64,000 nt of DNA from Evansella halocellulosilytica (GCF_002335745.1 NZ_NIST01000001.1:2743636-2807635), one strand, 5' to 3'; positions 15,862-23,991 are shown, numbered from the stretch's first letter. A program made the numbers and translations. The notes: generated by a model from the sequence alone, not told the origin.

Positions 15862-16998
15862 ATGAGACAAATGACGCGTACATGTTATTTATTTGGTGCA
15901 AACCCTTCTTTAGAAGGTCCATCAAAGGAATTTGCAGAAAAAGCAGGTGGAAGAAATGCACACATTGCTTTACTTATTTTACGGAGGCCAGACTGGGAAC
16001 AATATATGCCAATGTATACAGATCCCTGGAAGGAAGCTGGTGTTACGAACATTTCTGTCATTATGCCGCGTGAGGATGGGAAGTTAGGCGTTGATGAATC
16101 GCTGAAAGTTCTTCATGATGCTACGGGTATTTTTATTGGCGGCGGTGACACAGAGAAATATTATTCCTACTATTGTGATAGGCAAGTAAGAAACGCGATA
16201 AAAGAAAAATATGTGAAAGGAATACCAGTAGCAGGTTGTTCAGCGGGAGCGTTATTACTTCCGAATACATGTATTCTATCTCCAAATGATACTGCAACCG
16301 GAGAACGTAAAATATTAGAAGGGATCGGTTTATTAGAGGATATAGGTATTAGTGTTCATTTCACAGAATGGAATGATCGAAAGAATATCGAAGTTTCAAT
16401 GAAAGAAGCGGGTCTTACGAAAGGTTATGGGATTGATGAACAAGCATGTATACGTTTCGATAATGAAAGGTATGTAAAAAGCTTCGGTGAATCTGTCCAC
16501 CTTATTCAAATGGGAAGAAAGAAAATAGATCTTACTTTTAAAGAAGTCATAAATGAAGAAGAAAAAGCAACAATTTGTGAACGAATACTTCATCAATTAC
16601 CTGAATGGTTCGGTATTGAAGAGGCGCTCAATAATTATATTTTAGAAGTAAAACATAGACGAATGATCGTTGTCTTTCATTGGGAGGAACCTGTCGGATT
16701 TTTAACGATTCAAGAGGAAACGAAGACAACGAATGAAATTCATCTCATTGCTGTCCACCCTGATTATCATAATCAAGGAATTGGCAAAATGCTCGTTGCC
16801 GAAATGGAGTACCTTTCCATAATAGAAGGAAAAAGTTTTCTCGCTGTAAAAACGTTGAGTGAAAAACATCCCGACCCACATTACAAAAATACGAGACTCT
16901 TTTATGAAACGGTTGGCTTTGTTGGAGTGCAGCAGTTGACGGAACTTTGGGGACCTGAAAATCCTTGTCTTGTCATGATTAAAAACATTACATCATGA
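15862..16998 (+). CDS. Peptidase S51 (cyanophycinase/dipeptidase E-like) fused to a GNAT domain
   Basis: This is a 378-residue two-domain protein. Residues 1-220 resemble the S51 class: IFIGGGDTEKYYSYY is followed by the nucleophile Ser in VAGCSAGALLLP, a His in ISVHFTEWNDRKN and an acidic residue in GYGIDEQA. Residues 225-378 form a GNAT domain with LPEWFGIEEALNNYI, then IHLIAVHPDYHNQGIGKMLV (acetyl-CoA motif A) and YKNTRLFYETVGFVGVQ. It would combine hydrolysis of an Asp-type or other peptide with N-acetylation, but the combined function is inference. The start is ATG after GAGGTAAGG. It is the last gene of the 12.5-17 kb run. Confidence 0.82.
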   Translation: MRQMTRTCYLFGANPSLEGPSKEFAEKAGGRNAHIALLILRRPDWEQYMPMYTDPWKEAGVTNISVIMPREDGKLGVDESLKVLHDATGIFIGGGDTEKYYSYYCDRQVRNAIKEKYVKGIPVAGCSAGALLLPNTCILSPNDTATGERKILEGIGLLEDIGISVHFTEWNDRKNIEVSMKEAGLTKGYGIDEQACIRFDNERYVKSFGESVHLIQMGRKKIDLTFKEVINEEEKATICERILHQLPEWFGIEEALNNYILEVKHRRMIVVFHWEEPVGFLTIQEETKTTNEIHLIAVHPDYHNQGIGKMLVAEMEYLSIIEGKSFLAVKTLSEKHPDPHYKNTRLFYETVGFVGVQQLTELWGPENPCLVMIKNITS

Positions 16999-17182
16999 TC
17001 GGATGAGTTGGATTAAACGTATGAAAAGAAGTGAGAAAGCTCTTTGTTAGCACTTTTGTTAAATCAAGAGTGCTCTTCTTTATATGTATTATATTACTAT
17101 TCAGCTATTTCTATCGAATTGAAACATTTTCCAGTTAAAAACGTAACTAAATTGTTCCCTATTAAACATAGAGGTGATGTAT

Positions 17183-17890
17183 ATGAATCATGTATTAGAA
17201 GTAGCAATTGATCGTGCAGGTTATCCGGGAGATAAAGGAGTAATCCAGCAAATTCATTTTTCAATTAAAGAAGGTGAGCTTGTAGGTTTAATTGGGGCCA
17301 ATGGTTCAGGAAAAAGTACGACTATAAAAGCAATTCTAGATATGTTAGTCGATCTAGAAGGTCAAATTATCTTCAACAAAGATGACAGACGATATGCATA
17401 TATACCAGAACAACCTTCTTTTTATGAAGAACTAACGTTATGGGAACATATAGAGTTTGCAGCAAGTGTATGTGAACTAGAGGAAGGGATATGGGAGCAA
17501 CGGGCTGAAAAATTGTTAAAGGATTTTCGTATGAACGAAGTTATCCATCATATGCCGATGAGCTTTTCAAAAGGCATGCAGCAAAAACTAATGATTATTC
17601 TTGCGTTTTTAACACGGCCGTCTTTATATATAGTAGATGAGCCATTTGTAGGGCTCGACCCGAAAGCAACGAGACAATTTATTTCTACATTAGAAGCAGA
17701 GAAACAACGTGGTGCAGGAGTGTTAATGAGCACACACGTATTAGATACTGCCGAAAGAATTTGTGACAAGCTGCTACTTATAGAAAAAGGCAGAGTGATC
17801 GCATCAGGTACACTAGATGAGATAAGAGAAAAAGCAAATTTAGCAGGTGGCACACTTGTAGACTGTTTTGACCATTTAGTGGAGTGGTAA
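17183..17890 (+). CDS. ABC transporter ATP-binding protein, EcsA/YthP-like
   Basis: This is a 235-residue nucleotide-binding subunit. Walker A is GANGSGKST, the Q-loop region is IPEQPSFYEEL, the signature is the degenerate FSKGMQQKL, Walker B is LYIVDEPFVGLDP, and the switch His is in STHVLD. The SKG signature is typical of EcsA-type transporters. The ATG after GAGGTGATGTAT gives the best spacing. It overlaps or abuts the permease gene, and length and neighbour fit the B. subtilis YthP/YthQ or EcsA/EcsB pairs. The hit and prsA genes that normally flank ecs are absent. Confidence 0.87.
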   Translation: MNHVLEVAIDRAGYPGDKGVIQQIHFSIKEGELVGLIGANGSGKSTTIKAILDMLVDLEGQIIFNKDDRRYAYIPEQPSFYEELTLWEHIEFAASVCELEEGIWEQRAEKLLKDFRMNEVIHHMPMSFSKGMQQKLMIILAFLTRPSLYIVDEPFVGLDPKATRQFISTLEAEKQRGAGVLMSTHVLDTAERICDKLLLIEKGRVIASGTLDEIREKANLAGGTLVDCFDHLVEW

Positions 17891-17892
17891 AG

Positions 17893-19155
17893 ATGAAAGT
17901 CAATAACCAAATTGAATATAAAATATTACAAAAACGTGTCAGAGATCATTTAACCTCTTTATCGACCTTTTATAAAAGGTCGATTGATTGGATTGTTTGG
18001 ATTTATCTTATCTTACCTGTAAGTGTGATTTCTATCTATTATTATATTCAGTGGTGGACAGATCCGGAGCTATTAAACATGCAAGGGGTTCACATCCTCT
18101 TATTTGGCATCTTATTTTTTGTCATGCTTTTCGGAAACATTCGATTTTTTATAGAAAGAGCTGATCAATTATTTTTTCGACAATTTGAAACAAGTTTTCA
18201 GCGGTTAAAGTTTTTCGGCCTCATATACTCTATTGTTATTCAAGGATTGTTACTTGCTCTGATCTTTATGATTTTTGCTCCGGTTATACTCGTTCAAATG
18301 AAGATGTCCCTAGCTTTGTTTGTATGGCTGTATTTGTTCATTTGGATTGGCAGTGTTATGTACCCAGCTGGCAAGCAGTTGATACAATATCATTTTGCAG
18401 GGTGGAGGCTTCACCTATTTGTTAGTATATTAAATGTATGCAGTCTGATCGTGTACAGTGTGCTATTATATGTACATACTACGTTGGAAGATGTCATTTT
18501 ACTCATTCTAACGTTTATCTTATTTTTAATTCTTGCTGTACTATTAGTCTTTCCGTACGTCAATAAACGAGGGACGTTTCAAGAGGATTTAGCGAAGGAA
18601 ATGATGCTAAAGTATCGTTTTACATCACTTGCGTTACAAAGTGCAGGATTAATCGGTGCACCGCAATTCCAACGATTAAAACCTCTTAAAGGCAATAAAC
18701 GCCCATGGTTCTTCCGACATTCGGGTACAATATTTACGAAGCGAACACCCGAAAATGCACTGACTGAATTGTATATCAAGTATTTAATTAGGGATAAGAA
18801 TAAATGGATATTGATGGTGCAAATGATGAATGCGTTTATTTTTGCGATTATTATCGTCCCAGCTCCTTTAAAATGGGTGATGTGGGGTGTAGCATTATTC
18901 CTGTTTCCACATTTAAACTATTCATTTCTCGCAAGCTTTGAGAAACGGACATTTATAAAGACGTTTGATTGGTCACAAGAGAAAATGCTTCTTTATTCAG
19001 TGAGATGTGTATGGGTAACAAATTTGCCATTTATGTTTTTAATAGGTGCGGTTGCTGGTGGGCTGCTGTTTTCTGACGTCTGGTGGATGTTTTTCGGTGG
19101 TGGAATGATGACAGTAGCGATCAGTTATGTGATACAACCATTTTTTAGAACGTAA
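17893..19155 (+). CDS. ABC transporter permease, EcsB/YthQ-like
   Basis: This is a 420-residue polytopic protein of the EcsB family and the partner of the preceding ATPase. About ten hydrophobic helices occur in two blocks (about 40-220 and 310-415), separated by a basic cytoplasmic stretch around residues 235-300. The opening RVRDHLTSLSTFYKRSIDWI and the LSFEKRTFIKTF-like stretch before the last helices match the family layout. Start choice: ATG with GGAG eight bases upstream; the GTG three codons earlier overlaps the ATPase gene. The transported substrate is unknown; Ecs influences membrane proteolysis and competence in B. subtilis. Confidence 0.85.
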   Translation: MKVNNQIEYKILQKRVRDHLTSLSTFYKRSIDWIVWIYLILPVSVISIYYYIQWWTDPELLNMQGVHILLFGILFFVMLFGNIRFFIERADQLFFRQFETSFQRLKFFGLIYSIVIQGLLLALIFMIFAPVILVQMKMSLALFVWLYLFIWIGSVMYPAGKQLIQYHFAGWRLHLFVSILNVCSLIVYSVLLYVHTTLEDVILLILTFILFLILAVLLVFPYVNKRGTFQEDLAKEMMLKYRFTSLALQSAGLIGAPQFQRLKPLKGNKRPWFFRHSGTIFTKRTPENALTELYIKYLIRDKNKWILMVQMMNAFIFAIIIVPAPLKWVMWGVALFLFPHLNYSFLASFEKRTFIKTFDWSQEKMLLYSVRCVWVTNLPFMFLIGAVAGGLLFSDVWWMFFGGGMMTVAISYVIQPFFRT

Positions 19156-19167
19156 GGAGAGATATTA

Positions 19168-19590
19168 ATGGAACTACAAGGAATTAATCATCTTACTTAT
19201 TCAGTATCTAATTTGGAGCAATCGATTACATTTTATGAACAGGTGCTGGGTGCAAAGAAATTGATGACGGGAAAACGAACCGCTTATTTTGATTTGTGTG
19301 GACATTGGCTTGCATTAAATGTACAACAAGATATTCGTCGTGAAGAAATTCTCGAGTCTTATACGCACATTGCTTTTACTGTGAAGGAAGAAGAGTTTCA
19401 ACAGTGGTACGACCATTTGAAAAAACATGACGTTCACATATTAGAAGGGAGAGAACGCGCAAGGGAAGAGGGGGAATCGATCTATTTCCTTGATCCGGAT
19501 GGACATAAATTTGAATTCCATACAGGATCATTAAAAGATCGGTTAACATTTTATGAAACAAACCGGTCAGATTTCACGTTCTATGAATAA
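19168..19590 (+). CDS. fosB: Metallothiol transferase FosB (fosfomycin resistance)
   Basis: This is a 140-residue vicinal-oxygen-chelate enzyme that opens the epoxide of fosfomycin with bacillithiol. The opening GINHLTYSVSNLEQSITFYE supplies the first His ligand, YTHIAFTVKEEEF the second His, and GHKFEFHTG the Glu ligand. The stretch RTAYFDLCGHWLALNVQ, with a Cys near residue 48, is typical of the Bacillus FosB group. It sits 12 bases behind the ABC permease gene, after AAGGAGAGATATTA, so it is probably co-transcribed with it. Confidence 0.92.
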   Translation: MELQGINHLTYSVSNLEQSITFYEQVLGAKKLMTGKRTAYFDLCGHWLALNVQQDIRREEILESYTHIAFTVKEEEFQQWYDHLKKHDVHILEGRERAREEGESIYFLDPDGHKFEFHTGSLKDRLTFYETNRSDFTFYE

Positions 19591-19617
19591 AGAAGATTCA
19601 TAGAAAGGTGGAGAAAG

Positions 19618-20355
19618 ATGAGAGGGATTGTCATTGAGATTGACTGGCTTAATCTGAACAAGGGGCAGACGTCATTTTATGAAATGACAGAAATCGCTGT
19701 CAAGCAAATAGAAGTTGTTGACGGCCTTCTGATCGATGGAGGGACGTTTCACTCGTTTATTCGGCCTGTTTTTAGTCATTGGAAGAAGAAAAAGGCGATC
19801 GATCCTCATTTTTCTGAGTGGTGGCTAGCACCGACATTTCCTCACGTCATGAAACGTTTTGAAAACTGGCTAGGTAGTATTGGGAAAGTTCCTTGGATTT
19901 TTCCTGCTAATGAGGCTATTGAAGTTTGGGTAGAGAATGCAAAACGCCATGACTATATGATGAAGTGGCCTGCACAATGTATGACGATTAACAATGAATC
20001 TCACGCTCGCATTGTTCGAAATCGAACAAAGAAGCAGATTATTGCTCGATTAGACAAGCGTATAAAGGGGCTAAAAGATCATCTTTTATCGGACAAGTAT
20101 GAAATAAAACAATTTCATTTAGAGCACACGATTCAAAGGAAAAGAGATCCATTAATTGTGAAAGTTTTGCACTTAATTGAAACGAATGATGTTACATTAG
20201 CGAACATTTCTGAGTGGGGAGAAATATCTGAACTTGAATTGAACATGCTGCTTAGTGGAAAAGAAGATATCAATTCTTTTCAAAAAGAAAAGCTGGAGCA
20301 AGCATTAACGTTGTGGGAGTCTATTGGGGAGTTTGAAAAGAAGTGGCTTCAATAA
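19618..20355 (+). CDS. Uncharacterised protein, possibly a degenerate DnaQ-like exonuclease fold
   Basis: I do not firmly recognise this 245-residue protein. The first 120 residues read like a worn DEDD exonuclease: IVIEIDWLN at the start, EIAVKQIEVVDG, FHSFIRPVFSHWKKK and later KRFENWLG. The catalytic acidic positions are not convincingly conserved, so activity is doubtful. The middle (NRTKKQIIARLDKRIKGLKD) is basic, and the C-terminal third may be a helical, possibly helix-turn-helix-like, segment (VTLANISEWGEISELELNML). The ATG follows AAAGGTGGAGAAAG, 27 bases after fosB. Confidence 0.6.
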   Translation: MRGIVIEIDWLNLNKGQTSFYEMTEIAVKQIEVVDGLLIDGGTFHSFIRPVFSHWKKKKAIDPHFSEWWLAPTFPHVMKRFENWLGSIGKVPWIFPANEAIEVWVENAKRHDYMMKWPAQCMTINNESHARIVRNRTKKQIIARLDKRIKGLKDHLLSDKYEIKQFHLEHTIQRKRDPLIVKVLHLIETNDVTLANISEWGEISELELNMLLSGKEDINSFQKEKLEQALTLWESIGEFEKKWLQ

Positions 20356-20378
20356 ATAGTGAAAATAGCATGACCTTC

Positions 20379-20406
20379 TTGACATTAACGTTAACGTTAA
20401 TGTTAT
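20379..20406 (+). promoter_or_regulatory. Promoter with 18-bp perfect palindrome for the MerR-type regulator
   Basis: TTGACA at 20379 and TGTTAT ending at 20406 could be the -35 and -10 elements. Positions 20384-20401 form the perfect palindrome ATTAACGTTAACGTTAAT, filling the spacer. MerR regulators bind a dyad between the -35 and -10, so this is the likely operator of the adjacent merR-acyl-CoA dehydrogenase operon. It resembles the TTTACGTAAACGTAAA-type sites described for LiuR regulators. Confidence 0.7.
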
Positions 20407-20503
20407 TTTTATTTTATACGATCAGTGATTATAAAACTAGTGTAATGAAAAGCTATGTTTTCATTAGCTCGAATTTTCTGGAGAAATAGGACGGAGTGAC
20501 ATC

Positions 20504-20890
20504 ATGAAATCAATTACAGAAGTGGCTAACGAATACAATGTAAGTACGAGAACGTTACGTTATTATGAAGAACTCGGGATTTTAAATCCAATACGTGGGA
20601 AACAGAGAGAACGACTTTTTCAAAAGAAAGACATTACGAGACTTAACCTCATTTTGCGAGGAAAAAAGTTTGGTTTTACTTTAGAAGAAATTAAAGAAAT
20701 GATTACGTTGTTCGATGAAGACCGCTCAGGTGTGAGGCAGCTAGAAACGACGATCGCATATGGAAGGGAGAAAGTTAAAGAAGTGGAGCAGCGGATCGAG
20801 GAATTTCAACAGTTAAAGGAAGATATGGAGACTTATTTAGATCAGTTTGAACAACAATTAATTTTACTAAAAAGGGGAGTGGAAAAGTGA
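20504..20890 (+). CDS. MerR family transcriptional regulator
   Basis: This is a 128-residue one-component regulator. An N-terminal winged helix-turn-helix (ITEVANEYNVSTRTLRYYEE, then the RLFQKKDITRLNLILRGKKFGF wing) is followed by a long dimerisation coiled coil (about residues 75-128). No Cys metal site or effector domain is visible, which fits the short LiuR-like branch that controls acyl-CoA metabolism genes. It overlaps the acyl-CoA dehydrogenase gene by four bases (GTGA), and a palindrome lies in the promoter, so it probably regulates its own operon. The ATG follows GGACGGAGTGACATC. Confidence 0.85.
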   Translation: MKSITEVANEYNVSTRTLRYYEELGILNPIRGKQRERLFQKKDITRLNLILRGKKFGFTLEEIKEMITLFDEDRSGVRQLETTIAYGREKVKEVEQRIEEFQQLKEDMETYLDQFEQQLILLKRGVEK

Positions 20891-22554
20891 ATTTTTATGA
20901 ATCTGATCATCAGCTGAAGCGGGTCTTGAAAAGTAAACTAGACGAAGAGTTTTTTAATTGGGCTGATAAAGAACTTGTAGAGTTTGGGCATGAATGTGCG
21001 ACGACAATTGATGAGAGGGCTATGCATACAGACCGGGAAGGACAGCCAAGGTTAATCAAATATGACAAATACGGTGATGATCAATCTTACGTATGGCTGA
21101 ATGAAGGTTACAGGAAAACGAGGGATTATGCGTATGAAAATGGGGTAGTAGGCTATATTCATAAAGAAATTCCACAGTTAGGTCGAAAAGGAAATTATCT
21201 TTATTCTTTCGCTCAGGGGTACTTATTATCACAGTCTGAACCTGGGTTTTATTGCCCGGTTACGTTATCAATGGCGACTGCTTACTTATTAGATACTTAT
21301 GCAGACGACAGATTGAAGGAGAAGTATTTACCGCACGTCCTTTCAACAGGAGAGGTAGAGTTATATGAGGGGGCAACGTTTCTTACAGAGCGTCAAGGCG
21401 GTTCAGACGTAGGAGCTAATGAAACGAAAGCGATCTTTAAAGGTGGAACGTACAAACTTTATGGTGAAAAATATTTCGCAAGTAATGCTGGTGCCTGCGG
21501 AGTAGCAACGGTTTTAGCAAGAACTGAAGAAGCACCTGAAGGAACGAAAGGGTTATCGTTGTTTCTCGTGCCATGGAAAAAGGAAGATGGTTCTTTAAAT
21601 GGATTATCTCTGCGAAGACTTAAGGATAAGCTGGGGGTAAGAGCTGTTCCGTCGGCCGAAGTAATGTTTGATGGTGCTGAGGCGTACTTAATTGGTGAAA
21701 AAGAGCAGGGCTTTTATTATATGATGGAAGCCTTGAACTTATCGCGTATATGTAACGCCGTCGCATCTGTCGGGATTATGAGACGAGCTTATAATGAATC
21801 ATGGCAGTATGTACACAAAAGAGATGCTTTTGGGAAAAAGCTTATTGACTATCCGATGATTCAAGATACACTCGTTAAAATGTTAGTGAAGCAAGAGGTT
21901 GAAACGAATAGTGTATTTGAGTTAGGGCATTTATTTGATAAGTGGGCTAAAGGTTTATCGTCAAATCTTGATGAAGGATTGCTTCGACTTCATATCGCAT
22001 TATTAAAAGCTGAAACTGCTGAAAAAGCGATTCACTTTTCTCAAGAAGCGATTGAAATACATGGTGGGAATGGGTATATTGAAGATTTTGTTACGCCTAG
22101 ACTTTTGAGAGATGCGCAAGTCTTAACGGTTTGGGAAGGGACCGCCAATATATTAGGGCTTGAAGTAATGAGGCTTTTTAACAAATACAATATCGATGAA
22201 GTCTTTGTGAATGATCTTATATACAAGTTAAATCAAATTTCTGAGGAAGCTTCAGAGGAAAAGAAAGAATTATTTGATATTATAGGTATACTTGAAAAAG
22301 AGTTGAGAACATTCAAATCACTAAATTCGCCGACACAAACAAGAGCAGTGAAACAGTTAGCTAAAAAAATGGTATGCTGTATGGAAGCCGTTGCAGCACT
22401 TCAGCAGTTTTCAGAAACGAAAAGTCCAAGAGAGAAAGCTATATTTCGCGTTTATATGCAAAGTGAATTGATCCCTCTGTTCCATTTACGTTCAACCGGT
22501 TGGACACTTGAAGAAGGTCAAATCATTTTAGGTAAATCTTTTGCACAATTATAA
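20887..22554 (+). CDS. Acyl-CoA dehydrogenase, AidB-like long form
   Basis: This is a 555-residue flavin-dependent acyl-CoA dehydrogenase family member of the longer AidB branch. The FAD-binding stretch FLTERQGGSDVGANET, the LRRLKDKLGVRAVPSAEVMF strand and the terminal domain motif IHGGNGYIEDFVTPRLLRDA followed by VWEGTANILGLEVMRLFNK are clear. An extra C-terminal helical region (about 440-555) is present, as in AidB. The enzyme would oxidise an acyl-CoA thioester; the chain specificity is unknown. The GTG start is coupled to the MerR gene, suggesting control by its substrate or product acyl-CoA. An intrinsic terminator follows. Confidence 0.88.
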   Translation: MNFYESDHQLKRVLKSKLDEEFFNWADKELVEFGHECATTIDERAMHTDREGQPRLIKYDKYGDDQSYVWLNEGYRKTRDYAYENGVVGYIHKEIPQLGRKGNYLYSFAQGYLLSQSEPGFYCPVTLSMATAYLLDTYADDRLKEKYLPHVLSTGEVELYEGATFLTERQGGSDVGANETKAIFKGGTYKLYGEKYFASNAGACGVATVLARTEEAPEGTKGLSLFLVPWKKEDGSLNGLSLRRLKDKLGVRAVPSAEVMFDGAEAYLIGEKEQGFYYMMEALNLSRICNAVASVGIMRRAYNESWQYVHKRDAFGKKLIDYPMIQDTLVKMLVKQEVETNSVFELGHLFDKWAKGLSSNLDEGLLRLHIALLKAETAEKAIHFSQEAIEIHGGNGYIEDFVTPRLLRDAQVLTVWEGTANILGLEVMRLFNKYNIDEVFVNDLIYKLNQISEEASEEKKELFDIIGILEKELRTFKSLNSPTQTRAVKQLAKKMVCCMEAVAALQQFSETKSPREKAIFRVYMQSELIPLFHLRSTGWTLEEGQIILGKSFAQL

Positions 22555-22582
22555 TCACGAAAAATGAATAATAGAATATATA

Positions 22583-22617
22583 ATACTTGGGTTGATAAAT
22601 AACTCAAGTATTTTTTT
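22583..22617 (+). terminator. terminator of the merR-acyl-CoA dehydrogenase operon
   Basis: Stem ATACTTG-GTT with AAC-CAAGTAT around a short loop, followed by seven T residues. Confidence 0.8.
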
Positions 22618-22689
22618 GTCCAAAGTAATCATATATACAAGTAACATCAAAATTTTGTAAAGAGTTGAAGTTGGGAGAGGGCGAGGAAC

Positions 22690-22872
22690 GTGAAACATGT
22701 GATTGTAGGATCATTTATTATCGTCGTTGTTGTCATGCTTTCTGTAGGGTTTTACTTAGTACCTATTGAAGAGGCAGAGACGTTAGAGGTAACACAAAAT
22801 GAAGCGGATTATGATATAGGCAAGACGAGTAAAGAGGAAACTCATACTTATGATCGTTCATCGATAGCTTAA
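22690..22872 (+). CDS. Small membrane-anchored protein (60 aa)
   Basis: This short ORF of unknown function starts at GTG after GGGAGAGGGCGAGGAAC. A single hydrophobic N-terminal helix (VIVGSFIIVVVVMLSVGFYL) is followed by a polar acidic tail of about 35 residues (EEAETLEVTQNEADYDIG, then KTSKEETHTYDRSS). The topology is that of a single-pass membrane or uncleaved signal-anchor protein. A terminator-like hairpin sits right after the stop codon. The good ribosome binding site and terminator support expression. Confidence 0.55.
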   Translation: MKHVIVGSFIIVVVVMLSVGFYLVPIEEAETLEVTQNEADYDIGKTSKEETHTYDRSSIA

Positions 22873-22888
22873 ATAGTCAAAAATGAAT

Positions 22889-22916
22889 CAGCCAAGTTGC
22901 GGCTGTTTTCTTTTTT
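22889..22916 (+). terminator. short terminator after the 60-aa ORF
   Basis: CAGCC-AAGTTGC-GGCTG stem followed by TTTTCTTTTTT. Confidence 0.65.
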
Positions 22917-22939
22917 AAAAAGAAAGTATAAAATTTTAA

Positions 22940-23245
22940 TTTCTCGACTGCTGTCTAGACTTCAGGCACGAGCGTTTCCTACACGAGCTTCCACACGGAT
23001 GTGGTGACTTCGGTGTTCCCGCAGGACGCGGGGATTTTAGCCGAAGGTCTTATCTTGCGAGTTGTCTCGACGGACAGGACGTCCTAATGCCGGGCATGCC
23101 ACAGGACGTCCTAATGCCGGGCATGCCACAGGACGTGGAGTATTGCCCGGTTGACGGATCGAGCTTCAAAGTGATACTAGAAGAGGAAGAGGCATCACTT
23201 TTCGCCGATAGGCGGGCACCTTACGCTTTTCTTAGTTCTTCTTCT
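22940..23245 (+). repeat. Bacillus-type intergenic repeat, copy 2
   Basis: This is the main content of the 22873-23352 gap. It opens with TTCTCGACTGCTGTCTAGAC and contains nested inverted repeats: CTTCGG and CCGAAG enclosing CCCGCAGGACGCGGG. It then carries two tandem copies of a 27-base unit with GGACGTCC and ATGCCGGGCAT palindromes (23075-23128), and ends with GATAGGCGGGCACCTTACGC. The short ORFs that cross it (for example 23087-23269) reflect the repeat, not genes. Confidence 0.8.
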
Positions 23246-23352
23246 TTTCGGTCAAAAGCAAATCATTAAAATAATAACTCTTGTTTTTTTTAGATCATAT
23301 AGTAATATGTTAAAATATACAAAATTTTCATTCAGAAAGAAGTGATGCACTT

Positions 23353-23895
23353 ATGTTTTTTCATACGATTAATGAAGAGTTAAAATTAGAAATACTACAA
23401 GAAAAACATGCAGAGGAGTTATTCCAGTTAACAGATTCATCGCGTGAATATTTAGGGGAATGGCTGCCTTGGGTTGCTTTTACAACAACTCCGGAAGATA
23501 CGAAAAGCTTTATTCGCACAACGTTAAAAAGTTTTGGTGAACAAAAAAGTTTAGCATGTGCGATCATTTATAAAGGGGAAGTTTCTGGGATTGTATCATA
23601 CCACACGATCGATCGCATGAATGAAAAAACGAGTATTGGCTATTGGTTAGGTGAAAAGTTCCAAGGGAAAGGCATTATGACGAAAGCTGTAGAAGTACTC
23701 GTTCGGTATGCATTTGAGGAATTGCAATTAAATCGTGTTGAAATTAATGCAGGACTGGAAAATAAAAAAAGCCAAGAGGTCGCAAGAAGGTTAAATTTTA
23801 GAGAAGAAGGCATATTAAAGCAAGCCGAAAAAATAGGAGAACGCTTTATCGATCATGTTGCTTTTGCGCTTGTTAAAGAGGATTGGACCTCCTAG
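23353..23895 (+). CDS. RimJ/RimL-type GNAT acetyltransferase
   Basis: This is a 180-residue acetyltransferase of the ribosomal-protein N-acetylase-like branch. The start is LKLEILQEKHAEELFQLTD. The mid segment is SGIVSYHTIDRMNEKTSIGY, followed by motif A WLGEKFQGKGIMTKAVEVLV and the later INAGLENKKSQEVARRLNF. The closest recognisable B. subtilis relative by layout is YdaF. It is monocistronic, has AGAAAGAAGTG upstream, and is followed by a palindromic terminator. Confidence 0.87.
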   Translation: MFFHTINEELKLEILQEKHAEELFQLTDSSREYLGEWLPWVAFTTTPEDTKSFIRTTLKSFGEQKSLACAIIYKGEVSGIVSYHTIDRMNEKTSIGYWLGEKFQGKGIMTKAVEVLVRYAFEELQLNRVEINAGLENKKSQEVARRLNFREEGILKQAEKIGERFIDHVAFALVKEDWTS

Positions 23896-23921
23896 TAAAG
23901 GTGTATCACTAACTTCACAGT

Positions 23922-23961
23922 GCCAGGCACCTGGAAATGATATTCCAAGTGTCTGGCGTTT
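23922..23961. terminator. palindromic terminator containing the GTGCCAGGCAC core
   Basis: Arms GCCAGGCACCTGGAA and TTCCAAGTGTCTGGC pair with one or two wobbles, followed by GTTTT. The left arm also carries the GTGCCAGGCAC palindrome seen at 6860 and 7951. Confidence 0.7.
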
Positions 23962-23991
23962 TATGTGATCCTCATTTTTATTGATACTGCT

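Noticed and set aside
22940-23245. CRISPR array because of tandem near-identical units
   Set aside because: The units are contiguous without spacers, only two full copies exist and no cas genes are in the window.
23087-23269. 60-residue ORF before the RimJ-like gene
   Set aside because: It is the translation of the tandem 27-base units and the rest of repeat copy 2, without a start signal.
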